NCBI GenBank assembly: GCA_947450675.1
Contig: CANFWI010000010.1
Span: 1 to 64,000, forward strand
Source: Comamonadaceae bacterium
GTDB lineage: Bacteria; Pseudomonadota; Gammaproteobacteria; Burkholderiales; Burkholderiaceae_C
Length of the DNA stretch: 64,000 nucleotides
Direction: 5' to 3'
Positions 27,264 through 37,020 of this stretch are shown here, one piece after another (within the stretch, counting starts at the first letter, position 1; every line of letters starts with the position of its first letter). The notes below the pieces were generated by a model that saw only the letters and a list, made by a program, of their open reading frames with translations, did no database searches and was not told where the DNA came from. A program made the position numbers and the translations under genes.

Positions 27264-28223
27264 TCAGACCGTCGCGCCAGCGTTTGGATCGTTCGGGTCT
27301 TCGTCTTTTTTGCTGCCGCTGCCCGGTTTGACCAAGTCTTCACGCTTGATGCCCAGCCACATGGCGATGGCCGCAGCGACAAACACCGACGAGTAAATGC
27401 CGAACAAGATGCCGATGGTCAGCGCCAGCGCAAAGTAATGCAGCGTCGGGCCGCCAAACACCAACATCGACAACACCATCATCTGGGTTGATCCGTGCGT
27501 GATGATGGTGCGGCTGATGGTCGAGGTGATCGCGTTGTCGATGATTTCGCGGGTTTCCATTTTTCGGTAGCGCCGGAAATTCTCGCGAATCCGGTCAAAG
27601 ATCACCACAGATTCATTGACCGAGTAGCCCAGCACGGCCAGCACGGCGGCCAGCACCGCCAGCGAAAATTCCCACTGAAAGAAAGCAAAAAAGCCGAGGA
27701 TGATGACGACGTCGTGCAAGTTGGCGATGATGGCCGCGACCGCGTACTTCCACTCAAAGCGAATCGCCAAATAAATCATGATGCCGAAGACCACCATGGC
27801 GAGGGCTTTGAGGCCGTCTTGTGCCAGCTCTTTGCCGACCTGTGGACCGACAAATTCGCTGCGCCGCAACACCACCTGCGCATCTTGTGCTGTCAACGCC
27901 GTCATGACGCTCGCGCTTTGTTGGGCTGTGCTCACGCCTTCTTGCGCCGGCAGGCGAATCATCACGTCACTGGCGGTGCCAAAGGTTTGCACCTGCACAT
28001 CGGCAAAGCCCAGGCCAGCCACGGTGCTGCGCACCTTGCCAACGTCAGCCGCTTGTGTGTAGCCCACTTCCATGACGGTGCCGCCGGTGAATTCCACCGA
28101 CAAATGCAGTCCACGCGAAAACAAGAAAAACACCGCCAACACAAAGGTTGCGAAGGAAATGATGTTGAAAACCAGGGCATTCCGCATGAACGGAATGTCT
28201 TTGTGGATTTTGAAAAACTCCAT
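27264..28223 (-). CDS. secF: Protein translocase subunit SecF
   Basis: 319 residues, six transmembrane segments with a large first periplasmic loop. SecF works with SecD to pull translocated proteins using the proton motive force. LSVEFTGGTVMEV (start of the loop), LGYSVNESVVIFDRIRENFR and the R-T-x-x-T motif around TSTISRTIITHGST mark the family. It follows secD after 27 bases. The cytoplasmic tail is rich in charged residues. Confidence 0.95.
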   Translation of the reverse strand: MEFFKIHKDIPFMRNALVFNIISFATFVLAVFFLFSRGLHLSVEFTGGTVMEVGYTQAADVGKVRSTVAGLGFADVQVQTFGTASDVMIRLPAQEGVSTAQQSASVMTALTAQDAQVVLRRSEFVGPQVGKELAQDGLKALAMVVFGIMIYLAIRFEWKYAVAAIIANLHDVVIILGFFAFFQWEFSLAVLAAVLAVLGYSVNESVVIFDRIRENFRRYRKMETREIIDNAITSTISRTIITHGSTQMMVLSMLVFGGPTLHYFALALTIGILFGIYSSVFVAAAIAMWLGIKREDLVKPGSGSKKDEDPNDPNAGATV

Positions 28224-28250
28224 GGGGGGCTCTTTTCTGTCGGGTCTGTG

Positions 28251-30158
28251 TCAGTGGGCTGAAGGCAGCGACTTGCGGGCTGGCTTGTCGCCGGCCGCAG
28301 CCTCAGGCGCAGCGCGCCAAATGGTGCCGATGGAAATACTTTTGAGTTTTTTCTGCCGTCCGTACCAAAGGTTCACCAAGCCGCGTGAGAAGAACACGGC
28401 GGAGAACATGCTGGTCAGAATGCCGATGCAATGCACCACCGCAAAGCCGCGCACCGGGCCCGAGCCAAAGGCCAGCAAAGCCAGGCCGGCGATCAACGTG
28501 GTGATGTTCGAGTCAAAAATAGTCGCCCACGCGCGGTCATAGCCGACTTGAATCGCCGCTTGTGGCGAGGCACCGCCGCGCAGTTCCTCTCGCACACGCT
28601 CGTTGATCAGCACGTTCGAGTCAATCGCCATACCCAGTGCCAGCGCCATGGCGGCCATGCCGGGCAAGGTCAGGGTGGCTTGCAGCATCGACAGCACGGC
28701 GATCAGCAGCAACAAATTGACCGCCAGCGCCAGCCCTGAGAACAGGCCAAACAACATGTAGTACGTCGCCATGAAAGCGACGATCACAAGGAAACCCCAG
28801 ATCACGCTGCTGAAGCCTTTTGAAATGTTCTCGGCGCCCAAGCTGGGGCCGATGGTGCGCTCTTCGATGATGTCCATCGGCGCGGCCAAGGAGCCGGCGC
28901 GCAGCAGCAGGGCCAAGTCGTTGGCTTCAGTGACTGTCATGGAACCGGAAATTTGGAAGCGGTTACCGAGCTCACTTTGAATCACCGGCGCGGTCAACAC
29001 CTCGCCACGGCCTTTTTCAAACAGCACGATGGCCATGCGTTTCTTGACGTTTTCGCGGCTGGTGTCGCGCATGATGCGGCCGCCTTTAGCGTCCACGGTC
29101 AGGTCGACCTTGGGCTGCTGGCTTTGCGATTCAAAACCGGGTTGGGCGTCGGTCAGGCTTTCACCGGTCAGGATGACCTGCTTTTTCACAATCACTGCGC
29201 GGCCATCACGGCCAGCAAAACGCTCGGAGCCAAACGGCACGGCGCCGCTGCCACTTTCGGCGGCGCGGCCTTCGGCGCTTTCGTCGACCAAGCGCATTTC
29301 CAGCGTGGCGGTGCGGCCCAGAATGTCTTTGGCCTTGGCGGTGTCTTGCACGCCGGGCAACTGCACGACGATGCGGTCGAGACCCTGCTGTTGAATCACC
29401 GGTTCGGCCACGCCGAGTTCATTGATTCGGTTGTGCAGGGTGACGATGTTTTGCTTGAGCGCTTGCTCTTGCACGCGGCGGGCGGCTTCAGGCCGGATGC
29501 TGGCGACGAGCTTGAATTCGCTGCCTTCAGGCACGGTGCTGGTCTGCAGGTCGGCAAACTGGTCTTGAATCAGCCCATTGGCGGCGTTGATGGTGGCTTG
29601 GTCGCGGACCCGGATTTCAATGCTTTGGCCATTGCGGCTGATGCCGCCGTGGCGGATGTTTTTCTCGCGCATCGTCAGGCGAAGGTCGCCAGCAAAGGAC
29701 TCGGCTTTTTTCGTCAACGCGGCCTGCATGTCGACTTGCAGCATGAAGTGCACGCCACCGCGCAAGTCCAGGCCCAAGTACATCGGCCGTGCACCGAGCG
29801 CCGTCAACCAGGCGGGTGAGCGCGACAACAAATTCAGGGCGACCACATAGGTCGGGTCGGCTGGGTCGGGGATCAGCACTTTTTCAATCGCGTCCTTGGC
29901 CTTGAGTTGGCTGTCGGTGGCGCTGAAACGGGCCCGCACCGAGGTGCCGTCAAGGCTGACTTGACCGGCCTCAAGGCCCGCATCCTTGAGCACTTGCTCG
30001 ACCCGCGCGACCGTGGCGCTGTCTAGCTTCACAGCCGTTTTCAGGCTGGAGACCTGAACCGCTGGCGCTTCGCCAAAAAAGTTGGGCAGCGTGTACAGCG
30101 CTGCAATCAGCAAGGCGATCACGATGACCGCGTACTTCCAGACCGGGTAACGATTCAT
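28251..30158 (-). CDS. secD: Protein translocase subunit SecD
   Basis: 635 residues. SecD has an N-terminal membrane anchor (KYAVIVIALLIAALYTLPNFFG), a long periplasmic region with LGLDLRGGVHFMLQVD, and five C-terminal transmembrane segments including GMAAMALALGMAIDSNVLINERVREE. It is the larger half of the SecDF motor. The gene sits between yajC and secF in the usual order. Between it and yajC there is a GC-rich hairpin (30203-30228). Confidence 0.96.
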   Translation of the reverse strand: MNRYPVWKYAVIVIALLIAALYTLPNFFGEAPAVQVSSLKTAVKLDSATVARVEQVLKDAGLEAGQVSLDGTSVRARFSATDSQLKAKDAIEKVLIPDPADPTYVVALNLLSRSPAWLTALGARPMYLGLDLRGGVHFMLQVDMQAALTKKAESFAGDLRLTMREKNIRHGGISRNGQSIEIRVRDQATINAANGLIQDQFADLQTSTVPEGSEFKLVASIRPEAARRVQEQALKQNIVTLHNRINELGVAEPVIQQQGLDRIVVQLPGVQDTAKAKDILGRTATLEMRLVDESAEGRAAESGSGAVPFGSERFAGRDGRAVIVKKQVILTGESLTDAQPGFESQSQQPKVDLTVDAKGGRIMRDTSRENVKKRMAIVLFEKGRGEVLTAPVIQSELGNRFQISGSMTVTEANDLALLLRAGSLAAPMDIIEERTIGPSLGAENISKGFSSVIWGFLVIVAFMATYYMLFGLFSGLALAVNLLLLIAVLSMLQATLTLPGMAAMALALGMAIDSNVLINERVREELRGGASPQAAIQVGYDRAWATIFDSNITTLIAGLALLAFGSGPVRGFAVVHCIGILTSMFSAVFFSRGLVNLWYGRQKKLKSISIGTIWRAAPEAAAGDKPARKSLPSAH

Positions 30159-30202
30159 GGGGTGGTTTTCAGAAGGTCTAAAGGCCAGAGCTGGCGCGGG
30201 TA

Positions 30203-30228
30203 AAACGCCCCTCGCGTGGGGGGCGTTT
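30203..30228 (-). terminator. Hairpin between yajC and secD, weak terminator-like
   Basis: A 9-bp stem AAACGCCCC / GGGGCGTTT (30203-30211, 30220-30228) lies 9 bases past the yajC stop, read on the minus strand. Only four T residues follow, so it may lower, not end, transcription into secDF, or stabilise the yajC RNA. Confidence 0.55.
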
Positions 30229-30236
30229 CAGAGAGA

Positions 30237-30569
30237 TTACTTGAGCGTGCCTTTTGGCAGCACTTGGACAACGGCACTGCGTTGCACTTGGACTTCAACG
30301 CCAGAGGAAATTTCGAGGCTCATGTAGCCGTCGCTCAGCTGGGTGACCTTGCCGAGCAAGCCGCCGGCGGTGGCGACTTCGTCGCCCTTGGCCAGCGCGT
30401 CAATCATGGCACGGTGCTCTTTTTGCTTTTTCATCTGCGGGCGGATCATGACGAAATACAACACCACAAACATCAGCACCAGTGGCAGCATGCTCGTCAG
30501 CGAAGACATCATGCCGCCAGCGTCGGCAGCAGCAGGGGCGGTCTGGGCAAAAGCGGAAGAAATAAACAC
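30237..30569 (-). CDS. yajC: Preprotein translocase subunit YajC
   Basis: About 110 residues. YajC is the small single-span partner of SecDF. The membrane segment is SMLPLVLMFVVLYFVMI followed by RPQMKKQKEH, the classic YajC motif, then the LAKGDEVATAGGLLGKV beta region. I chose the GTG at 30569 (product start VFISSAFAQ) because GGAG lies seven bases before it; a TTG at 30584 would add five residues. First gene of the yajC-secD-secF operon. Confidence 0.92.
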   Translation of the reverse strand: MFISSAFAQTAPAAADAGGMMSSLTSMLPLVLMFVVLYFVMIRPQMKKQKEHRAMIDALAKGDEVATAGGLLGKVTQLSDGYMSLEISSGVEVQVQRSAVVQVLPKGTLK

Positions 30570-30719
30570 GGGCAAACTCCACAAAGGTGAATAAAAGACT
30601 CAAGTAGCGGTCGGGCACCCAGGCCCGCCAGCCGCGGCTCAAAGAAGCGATCGATTGTATGCGGGAGACCCGGCAGCTCATGGGCGGCTGGCAGACCACC
30701 CCGTAGGGCTATTTCAGCC

Positions 30720-31643
30720 TCAAAGATTGAGCATCAGCTTGAGGTTTTGCACGGCGGCTCCAGAGGCCCCCTTGCCGAGGTTGTCGAGCCGGGCAATCAG
30801 CACGGCGTGGCGGTGCTCTTCATTGCCAAACACGCGCAACTCCATCTTGTTGGTGTTGCTCAGGGCCGTGGCGTCGAGCTTGCCGGACTCGGTGGCGGGC
30901 TCGACCGTGACCCACTCGCTGCCGGCGTAGTGCGCAGCCAGTGTTTCTTCCAGCTTAGCGGCCGTCGGCCGGCCTGGCAGCAAGTCCAGGTGCAGCGGCA
31001 GTTGCACCAGCATGCCTTGGCGGAAGTTGCCAACTGAAGGGATGAAGATCGGGCGGCGCGTCAGGCCGGTGTAGCAGGTGATCTCGGCCAGATGCTTGTG
31101 CGCCAAGCCGAGTCCGTAGACCTCAAACAAGGGCGCTGTGCCGGCTTCGTACTCTTCGATCATGCTGCGGCCGCCGCCTGAGTAGCCGCTGACGGCTGGC
31201 AACGCCAGCGGAAAGTCTTTGGACAGCAGTCCAGCGTCCACCAAGGGGCGAATCAGCGCGATGGCGCCGGTGGCGTAGCAGCCGGGGTTAGAGACGCGGG
31301 TGGCTGACTGAACGGCGGCTTTTTGGCCGGCGGTGAGCTCTGGAAAGCCAAAGACCCAGCCAGCAGCGGTGCGGTGCGCGGTCGACGCGTCAATGATCTT
31401 CGGGCCCGGCTGGCCGGTGCGCAGGGCCAGCGCGTCGATCAATGCGACCGACTCGCGCGCTGCGTCATCGTGCAGGCACAAAATGACCACATCGACGCCG
31501 GCCATCAGCGCGGCCTTGGCGTCAATGTCTTTGCGCAGCTCGGGCGCAATGCTGATGAGCTCGATGTCGGGCATCGACTGCAGGCGTTCGCGGATTTGCA
31601 GGCCAGTGGTGCCAGCTTCACCATCTATAAAGACCTTGGCCAT
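30720..31643 (-). CDS. argC: N-acetyl-gamma-glutamyl-phosphate reductase (type 2)
   Basis: 307 residues. It reduces N-acetylglutamyl phosphate to the semialdehyde in arginine synthesis. [19 protein letters not shown] is the NADP-binding start of the short ArgC type. The catalytic Cys lies in [15 protein letters not shown], and [18 protein letters not shown] is the substrate loop. Length is that of type 2 enzymes (about 310) not type 1 (about 345). It stands alone, 150 bases upstream of the yajC start and read in the same direction. Confidence 0.94.
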   Translation of the reverse strand: MAKVFIDGEAGTTGLQIRERLQSMPDIELISIAPELRKDIDAKAALMAGVDVVILCLHDDAARESVALIDALALRTGQPGPKIIDASTAHRTAAGWVFGFPELTAGQKAAVQSATRVSNPGCYATGAIALIRPLVDAGLLSKDFPLALPAVSGYSGGGRSMIEEYEAGTAPLFEVYGLGLAHKHLAEITCYTGLTRRPIFIPSVGNFRQGMLVQLPLHLDLLPGRPTAAKLEETLAAHYAGSEWVTVEPATESGKLDATALSNTNKMELRVFGNEEHRHAVLIARLDNLGKGASGAAVQNLKLMLNL

Positions 31644-31826
31644 GGAGATTCCTCAAAAAACAGGGTGTAAGTTACGCGCAATTATGGTGCGTTGCAGCAT
31701 GATACAGTTGTTGGTTGTTGAGTCCAGCACCCGCTGAAGCCACATTTTTGAGGATGCGCACCAAACCTGCACATCTCATCAGGTCATGCGGCGGGCCCCC
31801 CTTCACTGATTCCTGGAAGTTATTTC

Positions 31827-32993
<1,167 letters not shown>

Positions 32994-33011
32994 AGCCGAA
33001 GGAAAAACACC

Positions 33012-33905
33012 ATGTCGATCTACATCAATAAAGACACCAAAGTCATCACCCAAGGTATCACCGGCAAGACCGGTCAGTTCCACACGCGCATGTGCCGCGA
33101 GTACGCGAACGGCCGCAATGCCTTCGTGGCGGGTGTGAACCCGAAGAAAGCCGGTGAAGATTTCGAAGGCATCCCGATTTACGCCAACGTGTCTGAGGCC
33201 GCCAACGCCACCGGCGCCACGGTGTCGGTGATTTACGTGCCGCCTGCAGGCGCTGCTGCTGCCATCTGGGAAGCGGTTGAAGCCAACCTCGATCTGGCCA
33301 TTTGCATCACCGAAGGCATCCCTGTCCGTGACATGCTCGAAGTGCGCAACCGCATGAAAGCCAAAGAAGCTGCTGGCGGCAAACGCACGCTGCTGCTCGG
33401 CCCTAACTGCCCCGGTCTGATCACGCCTGACGAGATCAAGATCGGCATCATGCCCGGTCACATCCACCGCAAGGGTCGCATTGGTGTGGTTTCCCGCTCC
33501 GGCACCTTGACTTACGAAGCCGTCGCTCAGTTGACCGAAATCGGTCTGGGCCAGTCCAGCGCCGTCGGCATTGGTGGCGACCCGATCAATGGCTTGAAGC
33601 ACATCGACGTGATGCGCGCTTTCAATGACGACCCGGACACCGACGCCGTCATCATGATTGGCGAAATTGGCGGCCCAGACGAAGCCGAAGCGGCTTTGTG
33701 GTGCAAGGCCAACATGAAGAAGCCTATCGTCGGCTTCATCGCTGGCGTGACGGCTCCGGCCGGCAAGCGCATGGGTCACGCGGGTGCGTTGATCTCTGGC
33801 GGTGCCGACACGGCAGATGCCAAGCTGGCGATCATGGAAGCCTGCGGCTTCACGGTCACGCGCAACCCATCCGAGATGGCCAAGCTACTGAAGGCCTTGC
33901 TCTGA
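33012..33905 (+). CDS. sucD: Succinyl-CoA synthetase subunit alpha
   Basis: 297 residues. It binds CoA through its N-terminal Rossmann fold (QGITGKTGQFHTRMC) and carries the phosphorylated His in the GHAGALISGGADTADAK segment; the conserved GPNCPGLITPDEIKIGIMPG lies mid-protein. It begins 18 bases after sucC and ends at a strong terminator, so sucCD is a two-gene operon. Confidence 0.97.
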   Translation: MSIYINKDTKVITQGITGKTGQFHTRMCREYANGRNAFVAGVNPKKAGEDFEGIPIYANVSEAANATGATVSVIYVPPAGAAAAIWEAVEANLDLAICITEGIPVRDMLEVRNRMKAKEAAGGKRTLLLGPNCPGLITPDEIKIGIMPGHIHRKGRIGVVSRSGTLTYEAVAQLTEIGLGQSSAVGIGGDPINGLKHIDVMRAFNDDPDTDAVIMIGEIGGPDEAEAALWCKANMKKPIVGFIAGVTAPAGKRMGHAGALISGGADTADAKLAIMEACGFTVTRNPSEMAKLLKALL

Positions 33906-33935
33906 GTTGAATCTTTGAGCATCGCGTCAAGCGAC

Positions 33936-33969
33936 AAAAAAACGGGCCTCATGGCCCGTTTTTTTTTGC
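33936..33969 (+). terminator. Rho-independent terminator of sucCD
   Basis: A 13-bp stem AAAAAAACGGGCC / GGCCCGTTTTTTT (33936-33948, 33953-33965) with a TCAT loop and additional T residues lies 30 bases past the sucD stop. Confidence 0.93.
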
Positions 33970-34040
33970 GCGTCTGGTTTGAGGTAAGCAGTAATACGGA
34001 CGGGGTGTCGTCCTGCGCCGTCTTACACTCTTTGGACAAC

Positions 34041-34066
34041 AAAAAGAGCGCGGTCAGCGCTTTTTT
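34041..34066 (+). promoter_or_regulatory. Terminator-like hairpin in the terC leader
   Basis: AAAAGAGCGC / GCGCTTTTTT pairs over ten positions (one G-T) around a GGTCA loop, and the right arm is itself a T-run. It lies 25 bases upstream of the first terC start. It could be an attenuator. The stretch 33970-34040 ahead of it does not show the GGGGAGTA or GTCAA signatures of the yybP-ykoY riboswitch. Confidence 0.45.
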
Positions 34067-34090
34067 AAATGGAACACAACGGAGCACGCC

Positions 34091-34792
34091 ATGTTTTTTG
34101 GATTAGACCTCGCCTCACCTATTTTCTGGAGCGCCTTTGGCTCCATCTTGCTCGCCAACATTGTGTTGTCTGGCGACAACGCTGTGGTGATCGCCATGGC
34201 CGCCCGCACGCTGCAGCCATCGCAACGCGGTAAAGCCATTTTTTGGGGCAGTGCCGCCGCCATCGTCATGCGGATTGTGCTGACCATCGTCGCCATTCAG
34301 TTGCTGACCCTGCCTTTCCTCAAACTCATTGGCGCCGTGTTGCTGGTCTACATCGGCGTGGACCTGCTGCGCGGTGAAGAGGACGGCGACGGCGACGGCA
34401 AGGAAATCAATGGCATGATGGCGGCCATTCGCACGATCTTGATTGCCGACTTGGTCATGAGCCTTGACAACGTGTTGGCGGTGGCCGCCGCAGCCAAAGG
34501 CGATGTGCCGCTGCTGGTGCTCGGTCTGTTGGTCAGCATTCCGCTGATTATTTTTGGCGCGACGCTGTTGACCAAGGTCATGGAGCGCTTTCCGATCATC
34601 ATCACCATCGGTGCGGCATTGCTCGGCTTCCTGGCCGGCGAAATGTTGTTGACCGACCCGGCAGTGACCACCTACCTGGGCGTGATGAGCGAGCACTCTG
34701 TCACGATCGCCGGCATTGTCGGCGCGCTGTTGGTCGTGGGTCTGGGCAAGTGGTTGAGCAACTCACACACAGAAAACGACGCTGCCGCCTGA
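34091..34792 (+). CDS. TerC family membrane protein (metal export/homeostasis), copy 1
   Basis: 233 residues, about seven transmembrane segments. The TerC core is visible twice: LANIVLSGDNAVVIAMAAR (with the conserved Asp-Asn) and IADLVMSLDNVLAVAAAAKG. Members include Alx and MeeY/MeeF-type manganese exporters that protect or metallate exported proteins. The acidic cytoplasmic loop (EEDGDGDGKE, about 96-105) is typical. The paralogue at 56373-57101 is preceded by a manganese riboswitch; this one is not. The start ATG at 34091 follows GGAG closely. Confidence 0.9.
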   Translation: MFFGLDLASPIFWSAFGSILLANIVLSGDNAVVIAMAARTLQPSQRGKAIFWGSAAAIVMRIVLTIVAIQLLTLPFLKLIGAVLLVYIGVDLLRGEEDGDGDGKEINGMMAAIRTILIADLVMSLDNVLAVAAAAKGDVPLLVLGLLVSIPLIIFGATLLTKVMERFPIIITIGAALLGFLAGEMLLTDPAVTTYLGVMSEHSVTIAGIVGALLVVGLGKWLSNSHTENDAAA

Positions 34793-34817
34793 TTTTTTCT
34801 GCAGCTTGAACCCATCC

Positions 34818-34841
34818 AAAGCACGGCCCAGGCCGTGCTTT
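34818..34841 (+). terminator. Terminator after terC copy 1
   Basis: AAAGCACGG / CCGTGCTTT forms a 9-bp stem with a six-base loop, 25 bases past the terC stop. The T-run is short (CTTTGTTC), so strength is uncertain. Confidence 0.7.
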
Positions 34842-34927
34842 GTTCGTTGATGGTCGATACTCCTCCCTCTGAGAATTCAAAGCTGCTAAAAAGCAGGCTC
34901 CCCCATCATCACCAACGGAGGTTTTCC

Positions 34928-35404
34928 ATGAATCGTGTTCTGCCAAAAAATGCCAAAGGTTTCACTTTGATCGAGCTGATGATCGTGATTGCTATCATCG
35001 GTATCTTGGCTGCCGTGGCTTTGCCGCGCTACCAGGACTACACGGTGCGGGCCAAGGTCTCTGAAGTGCTGTTGGCCGCTACCCCGGCGAAGGTCGCGGT
35101 GACTGAGAGCGTGCAGGCCAACAATGTCATGCCGGCAACTGCCAGCTTGACGGTGGAGAGCCAGACGTCACCTTATGTCGCTAGCGTCTCCTATAAACGG
35201 GATGATGGCAATACCTCCGTCGGCACCATCACCGTCACGACTACAGCTTCCGATCAACCGGCCACCGGCGACCCGCGCATCAGCGGAAAAACATTGACCC
35301 TGACCGGAACCTTCACCCCAGCCACCGGGCAACTCACTTGGGTCTGCGCTGCCGGTCCAACTGACCCTATCGACGCCAAATACCTCCCAGCCAGCTGCAA
35401 ATAA
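34928..35404 (+). CDS. pilA: Type IV major pilin (PilA-like)
   Basis: 158 residues. The leader [11 protein letters not shown] is followed by the prepilin cleavage motif G-FTLIEL, with Glu5 of the mature protein, and the hydrophobic helix [16 protein letters not shown]. Two cysteines near the C-terminus (WVCAAG and PASCK) form the D-loop. The ATG at 34928 follows GGAGG seven bases away. Mature product of about 147 residues fits type IVa pilins used for twitching, attachment and DNA uptake; dprA in the same window fits competence. The next gene starts two bases after its stop. Confidence 0.93.
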   Translation: MNRVLPKNAKGFTLIELMIVIAIIGILAAVALPRYQDYTVRAKVSEVLLAATPAKVAVTESVQANNVMPATASLTVESQTSPYVASVSYKRDDGNTSVGTITVTTTASDQPATGDPRISGKTLTLTGTFTPATGQLTWVCAAGPTDPIDAKYLPASCK

Positions 35405-35406
35405 GC

Positions 35407-37020
35407 GTGAACGGCAGCCGTACTGCCCTGCTGCTGCCTTTTCCTTCGCGCCCCGTGTCGCCTTCAAACCCACCTGCGCCTGACCGGCTCGCCGGCGCGC
35501 TGGCCATTTGCCTGATCCTGCCGTGGTTGAACGGCTTCACCGCCGGGCCGACGCCGAATATGTGGCCTTGGCTGGTGTCGGCAGTTTGCGGCGTGTTGCT
35601 CGTTCTGGTCGTGCTGAGAAGTGGCCGCGTCACCCCTCGGCTGCTGGCGGCCACTTGGTTGGCTGCGGCGCTCATCAGCAGTGTGATGGCCTTGCTGCAG
35701 TACTTGGGTGCGGCGTCTGCGTTGGCGCCGTGGCTCAGCCCAACCTTGCCCGGCGAAGCCTTTGCCAACCTGCGTCAGCGCAACCAGTTCGCCACGCTCA
35801 CCAGCATCGGTTTGGTGGCGTTGTTGGCGTCTGTGGCCATGCGAAAAACGTCAACGGCCGCCATAGAGCCTACCGAATCGCTTCATCAACGCTTGAATCT
35901 GTCGCTGCCTGTCTGGGCCTACGCCAGTGCGTTTCTGCTGGCCTTGGGCAATGCCGCCAGCAGTTCCCGCACCGGCTTGTTGCAGTGGGGTTTGGTGTTG
36001 GCTTTGGCGCTGTGGTGGCACCGCTCAAGCCGTCGGCCAGTGGCTGTTCTGGCGGTGTGGGCGCTGCTCATGTATGGCGCTGCCGTAGCCGTGTTGCCTC
36101 GACTTCTCAATCTGGTGACCGGCATCAGCAGCAATGGTTTGTGGGGCCGCCTTGCAGACACCGGTGGCGACAGCCGGCGCGTGCTGTGGGACAACGTGCT
36201 GACGCTGATCGCGCAAAAACCGTGGTTCGGTTGGGGCTGGGGCGAGCTGGACTACGCGCATTTCATCACCGCTTACCCGGGCGCGCGTTTCACCGACATT
36301 TTGGGCAATGCGCACAACTTGCCGATGCATGTTGCGGTGGAGCTGGGCATTCCGTTGGCGTTGCTGATGTGCCTTGGTTTGGCGTGGGCCGTGCAACGTG
36401 CCGCACCATGGCGCGACACCGACCCCGCGCGGCAAATGGCTTGGGCCGTGCTGGCGGTGATCGGTGTGCACAGCCTGTTGGAATACCCGCTTTGGTATGG
36501 CCCGTTTCAGTTGGCGCTGTTGTGTTGCGTGGCGTGCTTGTGGCAAACGCGGCCGCTCCGGCGCATCCAGCCCATGCCGCCGCAACGTCCGCGGATTCGG
36601 CAAACCGCTGTGGCCGCTGCGGTCAGCGCGCTGCTGGCCTTGGCTTACGTCGGCTTTGACTACGCCCGCGTGACGCAGTTGTATGTGCCGTTCGCCAAAC
36701 GCTGGCCGGCCTACCAGCAAGACACGCGGGCCAAAGTGCAAGACTCGTGGTTGTTTGCGCCGCAAGTTCGATTTGCAACGCTGCTCACGACAGAGGTCAC
36801 GCCCAGCAACGCGTCCGCCACACAGGCTTTGGCGCTGAGCGTGTTGCATTATTCGCCGGAGGCCAAGGTGGTGGAAAAACTCATCACCAGCGCCTTGCTG
36901 GCGGGTCAGCGCGCAGACGCCGAGTTTTATCTGGCGCGTTTTCGTTGGGCTTATCCGCAGGACTACGCGGCTTGGCTCGAGTCCCACCCCGACTTGCTCG
37001 GCGCTGCGTCCACGTTCTGA
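35407..37020 (+). CDS. O-oligosaccharyltransferase, PglL/Wzy family, probably for the pilin
   Basis: 537 residues with about 11 hydrophobic segments. Two landmarks fit the PglL family: RQRNQFATLTSIG (about 122, PglL_A region) and FTDILGNAHNLPMHVAVELGIP (about 297, Wzy_C loop with the conserved His). A periplasmic C-terminal tail follows after about 430. Such enzymes transfer lipid-linked glycans to pilin Ser/Thr residues. The start GTG at 35407 is two bases past the pilA stop, so the two form one operon. Its last 58 bases overlap the convergent GGDEF-EAL gene. Sugar and target site are unknown. Confidence 0.82.
   Translation: MNGSRTALLLPFPSRPVSPSNPPAPDRLAGALAICLILPWLNGFTAGPTPNMWPWLVSAVCGVLLVLVVLRSGRVTPRLLAATWLAAALISSVMALLQYLGAASALAPWLSPTLPGEAFANLRQRNQFATLTSIGLVALLASVAMRKTSTAAIEPTESLHQRLNLSLPVWAYASAFLLALGNAASSSRTGLLQWGLVLALALWWHRSSRRPVAVLAVWALLMYGAAVAVLPRLLNLVTGISSNGLWGRLADTGGDSRRVLWDNVLTLIAQKPWFGWGWGELDYAHFITAYPGARFTDILGNAHNLPMHVAVELGIPLALLMCLGLAWAVQRAAPWRDTDPARQMAWAVLAVIGVHSLLEYPLWYGPFQLALLCCVACLWQTRPLRRIQPMPPQRPRIRQTAVAAAVSALLALAYVGFDYARVTQLYVPFAKRWPAYQQDTRAKVQDSWLFAPQVRFATLLTTEVTPSNASATQALALSVLHYSPEAKVVEKLITSALLAGQRADAEFYLARFRWAYPQDYAAWLESHPDLLGAASTF

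Noticed and set aside
33970-34090. A yybP-ykoY riboswitch in front of the first terC gene
   Set aside because: Neither GGGGAGTA nor a GTCAA loop is present; only a simple terminator-like hairpin is seen.
34842-34927. Sigma-54 promoter for pilA
   Set aside because: I looked for the TGGCAC-N5-TTGC pattern in the leader and did not find it.
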